DNA from: Pseudomonadota bacterium
Lineage (GTDB): Bacteria > Pseudomonadota > Gammaproteobacteria > Burkholderiales > Burkholderiaceae_B
Direction: 5' to 3'
Assembly (NCBI GenBank): GCA_023387815.1
Contig: JAEWHK010000045.1
Span: 1-18,235, forward strand
Length of the DNA: 18,235 nucleotides
Shown one piece after another: positions 7,888-16,228 of the stretch (its first letter is position 1; each line of letters starts with the position of its first letter). The notes beneath the pieces are model-generated. The model was not told where the DNA came from and ran no database searches. It worked only from the letters and a program-made list of their open reading frames with translations. The position numbers and the translations under genes are program-made.

Positions 7888-9065
7888 GAAGAAATCTCGG
7901 TGATGGGAATGGATTTGAAAGCCTGCATGCGTTCGCTGATGCGGGTCCGGTCTTTGACGTCGCCCGCCAGCTGTCCACAGGCAGCATCAATATCGTCGCC
8001 ACGCGTCTTGCGCACAGTCGTAATGACGCCGGCGTCCATGAGCAACGAAGAGAACTGTCGGATTCGCGCATTGGATGAGCGATTCAGGCCGGACTCGGGA
8101 AACGGATTGAACGGAATCAGATTCAGCTTGCATTTTACCTGACGGGTAATGTCAATCAGTTGTCGCGCATGTTCATCGGAATCGTTCACACCATCGAGCA
8201 TGACATATTCAAAAGTAATGAAATCGCGCGGGGCGTGTTCGAGATACCGATTACAGGCGGCCAGCAGTTCTGACAGCGGGTACTTGCGGTTCAACGGCAC
8301 CAGCTGATCGCGAAGCGCATCGTTGGGTGCGTGTAGCGACACGGCCAGTGCTACCGGACAATCCTGAGCCAGGCGATCCATAAAAGGCACCACGCCAGAG
8401 GTGGATACCGTAACGCGTCTGCGGGACAGCCCGTAGGCATTATCATCGAGCATCAACTGCAGCGCCGGAAGGACCTGGTCATAATTGAGCAGCGGCTCGC
8501 CCATTCCCATCATGACCACATTGCTGATCACGCGAAGATCCTGCTCATGCGCGGCGGCGTGGGTTGCGCCCTCGCCTGCTGCGGCGGCCAGACGGGCCGC
8601 TGGCATATCCTGCATGATGTCGTGGCGGGCTTTCCACAACTGACCAATAATTTCAGCAGTTGTGAGATTCCGGTTGAAACCCTGATGTCCGGTGGAACAG
8701 AAACGGCAGGCAACAGTACAACCTGCCTGGCTGGAAATACACAGCGTTCCGCGATCATCTTCCGGAATGAAAACCGTTTCAACAGCGTTGTTATTTCCGA
8801 CATCGAACAGCCACTTGCGTGTACCATCTGAGGACACTTTCTGCGTGATGACCGACGGCGTTTCCAGCGTGCAGTGCTCTGTGAGCGTGTGCCGGAAACC
8901 TTTGGCCAGGTCAGTCATCTGGTCGAAATCGGAAATACCGCGCTGGTGAACCCAGCGCAGCAGCTGTTTGGCGCGAAAAGGCTTGTTACCCCAGGCACCC
9001 ACCTGCTTCGCGAGCCCGCTGGACTCCACGCCCAGAAGATTGATGCGTTGGTTACTGGTAGTCAT
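7884..9065 (-). CDS. rlmN: 23S rRNA (A2503-C2)/tRNA (A37-C2) methyltransferase RlmN
   Basis: A 393-residue radical-SAM enzyme that puts a methyl group on C2 of A2503 in 23S rRNA and of A37 in some tRNAs. The radical-SAM cysteines are Cys116, Cys120 and Cys123 (CTVACRFCS), and the methyl-carrying catalytic cysteine is probably Cys363 in DIDAACGQLAGD. Other family motifs are the N-terminal FRAKQLLRWVH, VVMMGMGEPLLNYD, VSTSGVVP, VSLHAPND, and LIPFNPFP. The ATG has AAAGGG 5 bases upstream. It starts 39 bases after ndk and overlaps rodZ by 4 bases; this ndk-rlmN-rodZ-ispG-hisS order is conserved in many proteobacteria. Confidence 0.95.
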   Translation of the reverse strand: MTTSNQRINLLGVESSGLAKQVGAWGNKPFRAKQLLRWVHQRGISDFDQMTDLAKGFRHTLTEHCTLETPSVITQKVSSDGTRKWLFDVGNNNAVETVFIPEDDRGTLCISSQAGCTVACRFCSTGHQGFNRNLTTAEIIGQLWKARHDIMQDMPAARLAAAAGEGATHAAAHEQDLRVISNVVMMGMGEPLLNYDQVLPALQLMLDDNAYGLSRRRVTVSTSGVVPFMDRLAQDCPVALAVSLHAPNDALRDQLVPLNRKYPLSELLAACNRYLEHAPRDFITFEYVMLDGVNDSDEHARQLIDITRQVKCKLNLIPFNPFPESGLNRSSNARIRQFSSLLMDAGVITTVRKTRGDDIDAACGQLAGDVKDRTRISERMQAFKSIPITEISS

Positions 9066-9104
9066 AAAAGCCCTTTCGGTTTATTGCGCAGCCCGAAACC
9101 GGAA

Positions 9105-9512
9105 TTACTTCTTGAAGAAGTAAGCAATTTCAGTTGCTGCTGTTTCAGGAGCATCTGAGCCGTGAACTGCGTTGGCGTCGATGCTTTCGGCGAAATCGGC
9201 ACGGATGGTACCGGCGTCAGCTTTCTTGGGGTCAGTAGCGCCCATCAGCTCACGGTTTTTGGCGATGGCGTTTTCACCTTCCAGAACCTGGATGAAAACA
9301 GGGCCGGAAATCATGAATTTGACCAGGTCGTTGAAGAAAGGACGCTCCTTGTGGACGGCGTAGAAGCCTTCGGCTTCAGCCTGGCTCAGGTGCTGCATGC
9401 GTGCTTCAACAACTTTCAGACCGGCTTTTTCAAAGCGGGAAACAATTTCACCAATCACGTTCTTGGCAACAGCATCGGGTTTGATGATAGAGAGCGTACG
9501 TTCAACAGCCAT
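9105..9512 (-). CDS. ndk: Nucleoside diphosphate kinase
   Basis: A 135-residue enzyme that balances NTP and dNTP pools by passing phosphate from ATP to other NDPs through a phosphohistidine. The N-terminus ERTLSIIKPDAVAKNVIGEI and the active-site motif NAVHGSD with His117 are clear, as are the nucleotide-binding MGATDPKKADAGTIRADF (90-107). The protein ends AYFFKK, about 6-8 residues shorter than most bacterial Ndk, which usually carry a tail such as EI-PR. The ATG has GGAG 8 bases upstream (CTCC at 9520-9523). It heads the minus-strand block and is divergent from valS. Confidence 0.96.
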   Translation of the reverse strand: MAVERTLSIIKPDAVAKNVIGEIVSRFEKAGLKVVEARMQHLSQAEAEGFYAVHKERPFFNDLVKFMISGPVFIQVLEGENAIAKNRELMGATDPKKADAGTIRADFAESIDANAVHGSDAPETAATEIAYFFKK

Positions 9513-9694
9513 TTAATTACTCCAAATATTCAATGAAAACAATTACTTCAGCGAAGTTTTAACTAACTCGGCATTTTAACATGCAAAAACATCGCGCTAC
9601 ACCTTAAAATAAGGGTTTTCGATAAAGACTCACCATTTTGCTGACCTTTCGGGCCCGGCCGCCACAGGCGACGGGCTCCCCCACTGCTGACACT
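9513..9694. other. Intergenic region between divergent ndk and valS
   Basis: The promoters of both genes must lie in or near these 182 bases. The region is AT-rich up to about 9640, with TAAAAT-like -10 candidates on both strands (TTTTAA around 9574-9580 and TTAAAAT at 9604-9610) but no convincing -35 partner. A small palindrome CCTTA-AAA-TAAGG sits at 9602-9614. No leader peptide or T-box-like structure was recognised ahead of valS. Confidence 0.5.
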
Positions 9695-12535
9695 ATGACT
9701 CAAACACCTTCCCCCGACGAATTACCCAAGAGCTTTGAACCCAAGGAGCTGGAAAGCACCTGGTACCAGGAATGGGAGCGAATGGGCGTATTCCGGGCCG
9801 GCCGCCACACGTCTACCGACGCGCCGGAAAGTGGCGAGCCCTATACCATTCAGTTCCCGCCTCCCAATGTCACCGGCACCCTGCACATGGGGCACGCCTT
9901 TAACCAGACCATCATGGACGGGCTGATCCGCTACCATCGCATGCTGGGCTGTGACACCGTTTTCGTGCCCGGTACCGATCACGCGGGTATCGCCACACAG
10001 ATCGTCGTAGAGCGACAGCTGGACGCACAGAAAATCTCCCGCCACGACCTGGGTCGGGAAGCCTTTGTGGAAAAAGTCTGGGAATGGAAAGAACAATCAG
10101 GCAATACGATTACCAGCCAGGTACGTCGTCTGGGTGCCTCGGCCGACTGGCCGCGCGAGTATTTCACCATGGACAGTCAAATGTCCCAGGGTGTTGTTGA
10201 AACCTTTGTGAGACTCTATGAACAGGGTCTGATCTACCGCGGAAAGCGACTGGTCAACTGGGATCCTGTGCTGGGTACCGCCGTGTCTGACGTGGAAGTG
10301 CAAAGCGAGGAAGAAGACGGCTTCCTGTGGCATATCCGTTATCCCCTGACTCAGCCCGTCGATGGCCTCGAATACCTGGTGGTGGCCACTACGCGGCCTG
10401 AAACCATGCTGGGCGATGTGGCTGTCATGGTGCATCCGGAAGACGAACGCTACCGCCATCTGGTGGGCAAATCTGTCCGCCTGCCTTTGTGTGATCGCGA
10501 AATTCCTGTCATTGCCGATGATTACGTCGATCCTGAATTCGGCACCGGCGTGGTTAAGGTCACGCCAGCTCACGACTTCAATGACTACGCCGTCGGTCAG
10601 CGTCACGGTCTGGATATGATCAGTATCCTGACCCTGGACGCCAGAATCAGCGAAGATGCCCCGGCCCGCTTTCAGGGACTGGACCGCTTCGATGCGCGTA
10701 AAAAGGTTGTTGAAGAGCTCGAGTCTTTGTCGCTGATTGACAGTATCAAGCCACACAAACTGATGGTCCCTCGGGGCGATCGGACCAAAACCGTCATTGA
10801 ACCCATGCTGACTGACCAGTGGTTTGTTGCCATGAGCAAACCCGCGCCCGAAGGTACTTTCAATCCGGGCAAAAGCATCACTGACGTTGCACTTGAGGTT
10901 GTGCGCAACGGCCAGGTGCGTTTCTTCCCCGACAACTGGAGTAATACCTACTACCAGTGGCTGGAAAACATCCAGGACTGGTGTATTTCCCGGCAATTGT
11001 GGTGGGGCCATCAGATTCCTGCGTGGTACGCCGAAGACGGCCAGATTTTTGTCGCACGCAACGAGGAAGATGCCCGGGCGCAAGCGAAAAAGGCAGGCGT
11101 GACCGGCGATCTGCGACGCGATGACGACGTACTGGATACCTGGTTTTCTTCTGCCCTTGTTCCCTTCACTACTATGGGCTGGCCTGCTGAAACCCCGGAC
11201 TACAAGCGGTATATGCCTTCGAACGTGCTGGTAACGGGATTCGACATCATCTTCTTCTGGGTCGCGCGCATGATCATGTTCAGCATGCACCTGACCGGCC
11301 AGATTCCGTTCCGCGACGTCTACATGCATGGTCTGATCCTGGACTCCCAGGGCCAGAAAATGAGCAAATCCAAAGGCAATACGCTGGATCCGGTGGATCT
11401 GATTGATGGCGTAGACCTGGAAACGCTGGTCGGAAAACGTACATTCGGCCTGATGAACCCCAAGCTTGCCGGCAGGATCGAAAAAGAGACACGCAAGGCG
11501 TTCCCGGATGGTATCTCTGCCTACGGTGCCGATGCCTTGCGCTTTACCATGTCCGCCTACGCCACACTGGGCCGGAACATGAATTTCGATCTCAAACGCT
11601 GCGAGGGCTATCGCAATTTCTGCAACAAGCTCTGGAACGCCAGTCGATTTGTACTCATGAATGTGCCCGATGCACAGGCCATTACACAGGAAAATATCGA
11701 ACTCTCCTTTGCCGATCACTGGATCATCAGTCGTCTGCAGAAAACGCTGACCGATATTCAGAAAGGCTTCCAGGAATATCGTTTTGACCTGATAGCCAAT
11801 GCCATCTATCACTTTGTCTGGGACGAGTACTGCGACTGGTATCTTGAACTGGCAAAAGTACAGATCCAGCAGGGAAATCAGGGGCAACAGAACGGCACCC
11901 GTCGCACGCTGATTCGCGTCCTGGAAGCCATTCTGCGCATGGCCCATCCGATTATTCCGTTCATTACCGAAGCGCTTTGGCAAAAAGTCGCAGTTGTTGC
12001 CGGCAAAAAATCTGCCGGCAACGCTGCAAGTATCAGTGTTCAGCCCTACCCGCTCCCAAATAGTGAACAAATCAACGAAGCGGCAGAAAGCGAAGTTTCT
12101 GTGCTGAAGGCTCAGGTTGAAATCATCCGCGCGCTGCGTGGTGAAATGAACCTGTCTCCCGCGCAGAAAGTACCACTGTTTGCAGAAGGAGATGCGGCCA
12201 TTCTTGATCGTAACGCGCCGTATCTGATGGCGCTGGCCAAGCTCAGCGAGGTGCAGGTGGTTGATACTCTGCCCGATCTGGGTGCCCCCGTTCAAATTCT
12301 GGACAACACCCGTCTGATGCTGAATGTGGAAATCGACAAAGAGGCAGAGCTGGCCCGCCTGGGCAAGGAATCAGCCCGCCTGGAGAACGAAATTGCCAAG
12401 GCTAACGGTAAATTGTCCAACGAAGGGTTTGTGGCGCGCGCACCGGCGCATGTCATCGAACAGGAAAAAGATCGTCTGGCGCAATTTACCGAAAGACTGG
12501 AAGGCATTCGGGTACAGATGGCGAAACTGAAATAG
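9695..12535 (+). CDS. valS: Valyl-tRNA synthetase
   Basis: A 946-residue class I aminoacyl-tRNA synthetase that charges tRNA-Val and edits mischarged threonine. The HIGH signature is at 64-67 (TGTLHMGHAF), the KMSKS loop at 555-559 (GQKMSKSKGNTLDP), and the CP1 editing domain includes VVATTRPETMLGDVAVMVHP. The tail is an alanine- and glutamate-rich coiled-coil arm (from LMLNVEIDKEAELARLGKES), as in other ValRS. The ATG at 9695 is chosen over an upstream TTG (9638) because the family protein starts close to KSFEPKELESTW and the extra 19 residues look like non-coding sequence. No strong SD is seen. The gene is transcribed alone and ends before a strong terminator. Confidence 0.96.
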   Translation: MTQTPSPDELPKSFEPKELESTWYQEWERMGVFRAGRHTSTDAPESGEPYTIQFPPPNVTGTLHMGHAFNQTIMDGLIRYHRMLGCDTVFVPGTDHAGIATQIVVERQLDAQKISRHDLGREAFVEKVWEWKEQSGNTITSQVRRLGASADWPREYFTMDSQMSQGVVETFVRLYEQGLIYRGKRLVNWDPVLGTAVSDVEVQSEEEDGFLWHIRYPLTQPVDGLEYLVVATTRPETMLGDVAVMVHPEDERYRHLVGKSVRLPLCDREIPVIADDYVDPEFGTGVVKVTPAHDFNDYAVGQRHGLDMISILTLDARISEDAPARFQGLDRFDARKKVVEELESLSLIDSIKPHKLMVPRGDRTKTVIEPMLTDQWFVAMSKPAPEGTFNPGKSITDVALEVVRNGQVRFFPDNWSNTYYQWLENIQDWCISRQLWWGHQIPAWYAEDGQIFVARNEEDARAQAKKAGVTGDLRRDDDVLDTWFSSALVPFTTMGWPAETPDYKRYMPSNVLVTGFDIIFFWVARMIMFSMHLTGQIPFRDVYMHGLILDSQGQKMSKSKGNTLDPVDLIDGVDLETLVGKRTFGLMNPKLAGRIEKETRKAFPDGISAYGADALRFTMSAYATLGRNMNFDLKRCEGYRNFCNKLWNASRFVLMNVPDAQAITQENIELSFADHWIISRLQKTLTDIQKGFQEYRFDLIANAIYHFVWDEYCDWYLELAKVQIQQGNQGQQNGTRRTLIRVLEAILRMAHPIIPFITEALWQKVAVVAGKKSAGNAASISVQPYPLPNSEQINEAAESEVSVLKAQVEIIRALRGEMNLSPAQKVPLFAEGDAAILDRNAPYLMALAKLSEVQVVDTLPDLGAPVQILDNTRLMLNVEIDKEAELARLGKESARLENEIAKANGKLSNEGFVARAPAHVIEQEKDRLAQFTERLEGIRVQMAKLK

Positions 12536-12660
12536 ATCTGTCATAACCGGGAAGGCATACCCGAATCAAATGCGCGCGGCTCCTTGCAAGTTGCGCCTGG
12601 CTGCGCCGGATTCAGTTTTCCGTTAATCGGATTCTTTGCCTTCACAAATGGTCGCCAATA

Positions 12661-12700
12661 AACGTCTGATCCACACCCGGTGGGTCAGACGTTTTTCTTT
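12661..12700 (+). terminator. Strong intrinsic terminator after valS
   Basis: AACGTCTGA (12661-12669) pairs with TCAGACGTT (12685-12693). The stem goes on inward through a T-G wobble and CCAC/GTGG, giving about 14 pairs around an ACCCG loop. TTTTTCTTT follows directly. It lies 125 bases after the valS stop and insulates the next gene. Confidence 0.92.
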
Positions 12701-12727
12701 GCCGTAGTCATTACCCCGGTCAGAAAG

Positions 12728-12756
12728 CTGACAAGCGAACACGTATTTGTTATGGT
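12728..12756 (+). promoter_or_regulatory. Candidate sigma-70 promoter of the aldo/keto reductase gene
   Basis: CTGACA (12728-12733) and TATGGT (12751-12756) are spaced by 17 bases, with 5/6 and 4/6 matches to consensus. The expected RNA start near 12763 gives a leader of about 40 bases with GAGGA before the ATG. Placement after the valS terminator supports an independent promoter. Confidence 0.45.
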
Positions 12757-12804
12757 AACTGTGATACAGAATTGCCCTTTCACTCTCAGTACGAGGAATC
12801 ACAA

Positions 12805-13677
12805 ATGTCAGAATCACAGATGTCATTAAAAGAATTTTCTTTGAACAATGGTCAGAAGATCGCCTCACTTGGCTTTGGAACCTGGGAGCTGGATACGGAA
12901 GCGGTCTGCGTTCCCGCTGTCACGCAGGCCCTGGAAACAGGGTACCGCGTCATCGACACTGCTGCACGCTACATGAATGAACAGTTTGTCGGCAAGGCGC
13001 TGGCTGAATCCGGAATGAAACGTGACGAATACCATGTGACCACCAAAGTCTGGGTCACCGATTTCGGTTACGAGCAAACACTGCGTGCCTTTGATAAGTC
13101 ATTAAAGAAACTGAATCTGGACTACGTGGACCTGTATCTTCTGCACTGGCCCGTCGAAGGTTTTACCGACAGCTGGAAAGCGCTCGAGAAACTGCAGGAA
13201 GAAGGTCTGACCAAAGCCATTGGCGTCTGCAATTTTGAAATTGACCACTTGCAGACACTCGCCGCAGGCGCAAATATCAAACCGGTATTGAATCAGGTAG
13301 AAACGCATCCCCTCTTTCAGCAACGTGATTTGAGGGATTATCTTCAGGAGCAGGACATCCTGCTGGAAGCCTGGTCACCATTGGGGCGCGGTGATGCGAA
13401 CCTGCTGACCAATCCCGCGTTAAAGAAAATTGCCGATGAACATAACAAGGATGTGGGTCAGGTCATTCTTCGCTGGCACCTGCAACGCGGCACACTGGCC
13501 ATTCCCCGCTCCAGCAAACCTACCCGGGTTGCCAGCAATTTCCAGATATTCGACTTCGTTCTGAACGATGATCAAATGGCAACAATCAATGCCCTGGATA
13601 CCAACAAACGCAGCGCAGGAGATCCTAAGGATCCGGAGTGGATTGCCAAACTCATGAGCATGCCAATCCCCGATTAA
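12805..13677 (+). CDS. Aldo/keto reductase (AKR5/diketogluconate-reductase type)
   Basis: A 290-residue NADPH-type aldo/keto reductase. The catalytic tetrad can be read as Asp51 and Tyr56 (VIDTAARYMNE), Lys81 (TTKVWV) and His114 (LLHWPV). Other family signatures are LGFGTWELD near the start, AIGVCNFEIDHL, NQVETHPLFQQ, EAWSPLGRG and the cofactor-phosphate motif IPRSSKPTRVASNFQIFDF. The fold is a soluble TIM barrel and the substrate is unknown; relatives reduce 2,5-diketo-D-gluconate, methylglyoxal and other aldehydes. The ATG at 12805 is chosen over a TTG 11 codons upstream because GAGGA lies 8 bases before it. It is a single-gene unit flanked by terminators, and a decayed copy of its 3' end follows the stop. 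Confidence 0.9.
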   Translation: MSESQMSLKEFSLNNGQKIASLGFGTWELDTEAVCVPAVTQALETGYRVIDTAARYMNEQFVGKALAESGMKRDEYHVTTKVWVTDFGYEQTLRAFDKSLKKLNLDYVDLYLLHWPVEGFTDSWKALEKLQEEGLTKAIGVCNFEIDHLQTLAAGANIKPVLNQVETHPLFQQRDLRDYLQEQDILLEAWSPLGRGDANLLTNPALKKIADEHNKDVGQVILRWHLQRGTLAIPRSSKPTRVASNFQIFDFVLNDDQMATINALDTNKRSAGDPKDPEWIAKLMSMPIPD

Positions 13678-13746
13678 TCTGCTGAAGGATGGTCAAAAGA
13701 TTATCAAAGGATTGCCAGACTGATGAGCATAGTTATCGCAGCGTGA
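13678..13746 (+). pseudogene. Vestigial copy of the aldo/keto reductase C-terminus
   Basis: Right after the TAA stop the same reading frame runs on for 22 codons to a TGA at 13744-13746. Its translation SAEGWSKDYQRIARLMSIVI then AA aligns with the true C-terminus SAGDPKDPEWIAKLMSMPIP then D, sharing K-D, I-A, L-M-S and the stop position. At DNA level bases 13640-13661 and 13709-13730 match at 20 of 22 positions. It is either a partial tandem duplication or what remains of a second reductase gene lost by recombination. It has no start codon of its own and is probably not translated, except by stop readthrough. Confidence 0.75.
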
Positions 13747-13764
13747 TCCATTCATCCGCTGACG

Positions 13765-13812
13765 GCCGCTGAACGGACCTCAGAAAGGTTCCGGACAGCG
13801 GCTTCTTGTTAC
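13765..13812 (+). terminator. Probable terminator after the aldo/keto reductase
   Basis: GCCGCTG (13765-13771) pairs with CAGCGGC (13796-13802), and an inner CGGACC pairs with GGTTCCG with one bulged base around the loop TCAGAAA. TTCTTGTTACTT follows, a weak T-tract. It lies between convergent genes; on the norB side no T-tract follows the hairpin, so it serves mainly the plus strand. Confidence 0.65.
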
Positions 13813-13819
13813 TTATAAT

Positions 13820-16081
13820 TTATCTTGCAGAGACTGCAGATTGCCTGCCATTGCGGCTGAACACGCCCAGGACAACCTGCCAGCTCAGGCAGAGGCCGCC
13901 AATAATGAATACGACGTCGCCCAGAGTACGCAGCCAGCGCAAGGCAACCAGGAAATCCTGCTGCAGGAATCCTTCACTGCGCGCGTACCACAAGCCTTCT
14001 GACACACTGGCGCTAAACTGGTAAAGACCGATAGGAAGCAGACTGATCGCAATCATCAGTACCAGTCCGAGATTCAGCAGCCAGAAGCCGGTCTTCATCA
14101 GAGACTCATTGAACTGCAGATTGGGTCGCAGGTAACGCAGAATCAGCAGCGTAAAGCCCAGTGCCAGGAAGCCATAAACACCAAACAGCGCACTATGAGC
14201 GTGAACGGCAGTCGTGTTCAGGCCTTGTACGTAATACAAGGAAATGGGTGGATTGATCATGAAGCCGAATACCCCGGCACCCAGCATGTTCCAGAATCCG
14301 ACGGCTACGAAGCACAGCAGCGGCCAGCGAACTTTTTCCATCCAGGCAGCACGCTTTTTCAGACTCCAGTTCTCCCAGGCTTCATAACCCAGAACGATCA
14401 GCGGTACAACTTCCAGCGCACTGAAACTGGCGCCTGCTGCCATCACAGGTGTGGTTGTTCCGGCGAAGTATAGATGATGGAAGGTTCCAGGCACACCACC
14501 AAGCATGAACAGACTTGCTGATGCTAGTGATGCAGCGGTAGCACTGCGTTTGGAAACGAGTCCCATGGCAACAAAAATAAATGCCAGTGCACTGGTTGCA
14601 AAGACTTCAAAGAAGCCCTCTACCCACAGATGCACGACCCACCAGCGCCAGTATTCCATGACGGAGAGATTGGTGCGCTGACCATACATCAGCCCTGCGG
14701 CATAGAAAAGACCAATTGCCACAACAGATGCCGTCAGCAGGACCAGCAGATTTTTGTCGCCGGGTTGCTTCAGTGCGGGCACAATGCCGCGCAGCATCAG
14801 CACAAGCCAGAAGGCAACACCCACAAACTTGCCGATCTGCCAGATACGGCCAAGATCAACGTATTCATAGCCCTGGTGGCCCAGCCAGAAAACCAGATCC
14901 TCGGGCATGATTTGGGCAATCGCAAGGTAGTTTCCAATATAGGAACCGACCACGACGATCAACAGGGCAATAAACAGAAAATTGACACCCGCCCTTTGAA
15001 ACTTGGGATCCTTACCACCATTGATAATAGGGACCAGAAACAGACCTGCAGCCAAGAATCCGCCGGCAATCCAGAACAGTGCACTCTGCAGATGCCACGT
15101 TCTCAGCAGTGAGTAGGGAAACCATTTGGACAGTTCAATGCCATAGAAGGTCTGGCCTTCCACGGTATAGTGAGCCACCGCGCCACCCAGAAAAACCTGG
15201 AAGACAAACAGGCCCACCACCAGCAGACAGTATTTACCTAAAGCCTTTTGAGACGGCGTCAACACAAAAGTGGTGAGTGGATCACGATCAGGTGCCGGAA
15301 GATGCTCATCTTCCTTGCGCAGAAAGGCCCAACCCCAGACCAGCAGTCCAATGCCTGCAAGCAGGATGACAACGCTCAGAATAGACCAGACGACATTCTC
15401 TGGTGTGGGCACGTTGTCAATCAGAGGTTCATGCGGCCAGTTGTTGGTGTATGTCGCCTCTGCGCCAGGCCTGTCGGTCGCTGCCGCCCAGGCCGTCCAG
15501 AAGAAGAATTGCGTCAGGTTCTCACGGCGTTTCTCATCCGGCAAGGTATTGGTTTTCATCGCGAAATGTTCGCGGCTCGCATTTAACGCAGGATCATCAC
15601 CGAACAATCCGTGATAGTAGTCCGCCGTCTGCTTCATCGCCTGCACACGCGTATCTGATACCGTCATTCGGCCTGTCGAAGAATCCAGCGTGTTACTGCG
15701 GTATTCGCTTTTCAGCTGGGCCTTCAACACGGCCTGTGTGTCTTCGTCCAATTCCGAGAATGTCGCGCCAAATTTTTGCTTCGCTTTCAAATCCAGCCAG
15801 GCGGTCAGCTCGCGATGAAGCCAGTCTGCGGTCCAGTCCGGCGCCTGGTAGGCACCATGTCCCCATATAGAACCAAGCTGCATGCCACCAACGCCTTGCC
15901 ATGCCGCCTGACCATCCAGAATATCCTGGTCGGTAAAAAGAACTTTCCCGTCTGCGGTCACCACCTGTTCCGGGATAGGCGGCGCCTGCTTGTACACTTC
16001 GTGCCCGAAGTAGCCGAGGATCGAGAAAGTCACGATCAGCACCCCGAGCAGAATTAACCATTTTGCTTTATAGCCTTTCAT
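13820..16081 (-). CDS. norB: Quinol-dependent nitric oxide reductase (qNOR)
   Basis: A 753-residue single-subunit NO reductase that reduces 2 NO to N2O with electrons from quinol. An N-terminal membrane helix (about 9-28) is followed by a periplasmic domain to about residue 225 and then about 13 more helices. Metal-site residues are visible: His330 and His629 (low-spin heme), His627 (heme b3), and non-heme iron ligands His484, His535 and His536 with Glu488; Glu492 and Glu557 are the other conserved acidic residues. No CxxCH haem-c motif is present, which separates it from cytochrome-c-dependent cNOR and explains the lack of norC. The ATG has AGGAAA upstream. It is divergent from norR and lies behind a sigma-54 promoter, which points to NO detoxification rather than a full denitrification cluster. 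Confidence 0.95.
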   Translation of the reverse strand: MKGYKAKWLILLGVLIVTFSILGYFGHEVYKQAPPIPEQVVTADGKVLFTDQDILDGQAAWQGVGGMQLGSIWGHGAYQAPDWTADWLHRELTAWLDLKAKQKFGATFSELDEDTQAVLKAQLKSEYRSNTLDSSTGRMTVSDTRVQAMKQTADYYHGLFGDDPALNASREHFAMKTNTLPDEKRRENLTQFFFWTAWAAATDRPGAEATYTNNWPHEPLIDNVPTPENVVWSILSVVILLAGIGLLVWGWAFLRKEDEHLPAPDRDPLTTFVLTPSQKALGKYCLLVVGLFVFQVFLGGAVAHYTVEGQTFYGIELSKWFPYSLLRTWHLQSALFWIAGGFLAAGLFLVPIINGGKDPKFQRAGVNFLFIALLIVVVGSYIGNYLAIAQIMPEDLVFWLGHQGYEYVDLGRIWQIGKFVGVAFWLVLMLRGIVPALKQPGDKNLLVLLTASVVAIGLFYAAGLMYGQRTNLSVMEYWRWWVVHLWVEGFFEVFATSALAFIFVAMGLVSKRSATAASLASASLFMLGGVPGTFHHLYFAGTTTPVMAAGASFSALEVVPLIVLGYEAWENWSLKKRAAWMEKVRWPLLCFVAVGFWNMLGAGVFGFMINPPISLYYVQGLNTTAVHAHSALFGVYGFLALGFTLLILRYLRPNLQFNESLMKTGFWLLNLGLVLMIAISLLPIGLYQFSASVSEGLWYARSEGFLQQDFLVALRWLRTLGDVVFIIGGLCLSWQVVLGVFSRNGRQSAVSAR

Positions 16082-16128
16082 ACATTTCCTTTTGCATATT
16101 TTTTACGGACAAATGTCGCCGCCTCCTA

Positions 16129-16144
16129 TGCAAGGAACATGCCA
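16129..16144 (-). promoter_or_regulatory. Sigma-54 (-24/-12) promoter of norB
   Basis: On the minus strand the sequence is TGGCATGTTCCTTGCA: a -24 TGGCA, the exact GG-N10-GC spacing and a -12 TTGCA. Only one base differs from TGGCAC-N5-TTGCA. RNA should start near 16118, about 37 bases before the norB ATG. The divergent NorR is a sigma-54 activator, which fits. Confidence 0.88.
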
Positions 16145-16161
16145 AAATGGCTTCGCTTGAA

Positions 16162-16174
16162 AATCAATGCCGTA
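16162..16174 (+). promoter_or_regulatory. Possible IHF-binding site
   Basis: AATCAATGCCGTA matches the IHF consensus WATCAA-N4-TTR except for one base in the last three. It lies between the sigma-54 promoter and the NorR sites, where DNA bending would help the activator touch the polymerase. Short motif in AT-rich DNA, so weak on its own. Confidence 0.35.
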
Positions 16175-16180
16175 TAAAAT
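16175..16180 (+). promoter_or_regulatory. Candidate -10 element of the norR promoter
   Basis: TAAAAT lies at 16175-16180 (within TATAAAAT), with only a poor -35 (TTCGCT at 16152-16157) 17 bases upstream. RNA would start near 16187, inside the first NorR site, so bound NorR should block it. Tentative. Confidence 0.35.
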
Positions 16181-16183
16181 ATC

Positions 16184-16198
16184 GGGTGCTTTTTACCC
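16184..16198. promoter_or_regulatory. NorR binding site 1 (GGT-N7-ACC)
   Basis: GGGTGCTTTTTACCC contains the GGT-N7-ACC core known for NorR enhancers in Cupriavidus (Ralstonia) eutropha, and the GT-N7-AC core of E. coli. Its centre is about 73 bases upstream of the predicted norB RNA start. Confidence 0.85.
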
Positions 16199-16208
16199 AT
16201 CTTTTTTT

Positions 16209-16223
16209 GGGTACGTTTTACCC
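16209..16223. promoter_or_regulatory. NorR binding site 2 (GGT-N7-ACC)
   Basis: GGGTACGTTTTACCC has the same core and the same flanking G and C as site 1. Centre-to-centre distance from site 1 is 25 bases. Confidence 0.85.
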
Positions 16224-16228
16224 TCTCA

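Noticed and set aside
9638..9694. TTG start 19 codons upstream of valS
   Set aside because: The extra residues (LTFRARPPQATGSP) are unlike ValRS, and no ribosome-binding site precedes the TTG.
10097..12295. Very long open frame (732 codons) antisense to valS
   Set aside because: It mirrors the codon pattern of valS, has no recognisable domain and no start signal. The translation is rich in His, Gln and Asn runs typical of antisense shadows.
16157..16167. FNR-like palindrome TTGAAAATCAA upstream of norR
   Set aside because: The FNR site needs TTGAT-N4-ATCAA over 14 bases; this one has the wrong spacing at 11 bases.
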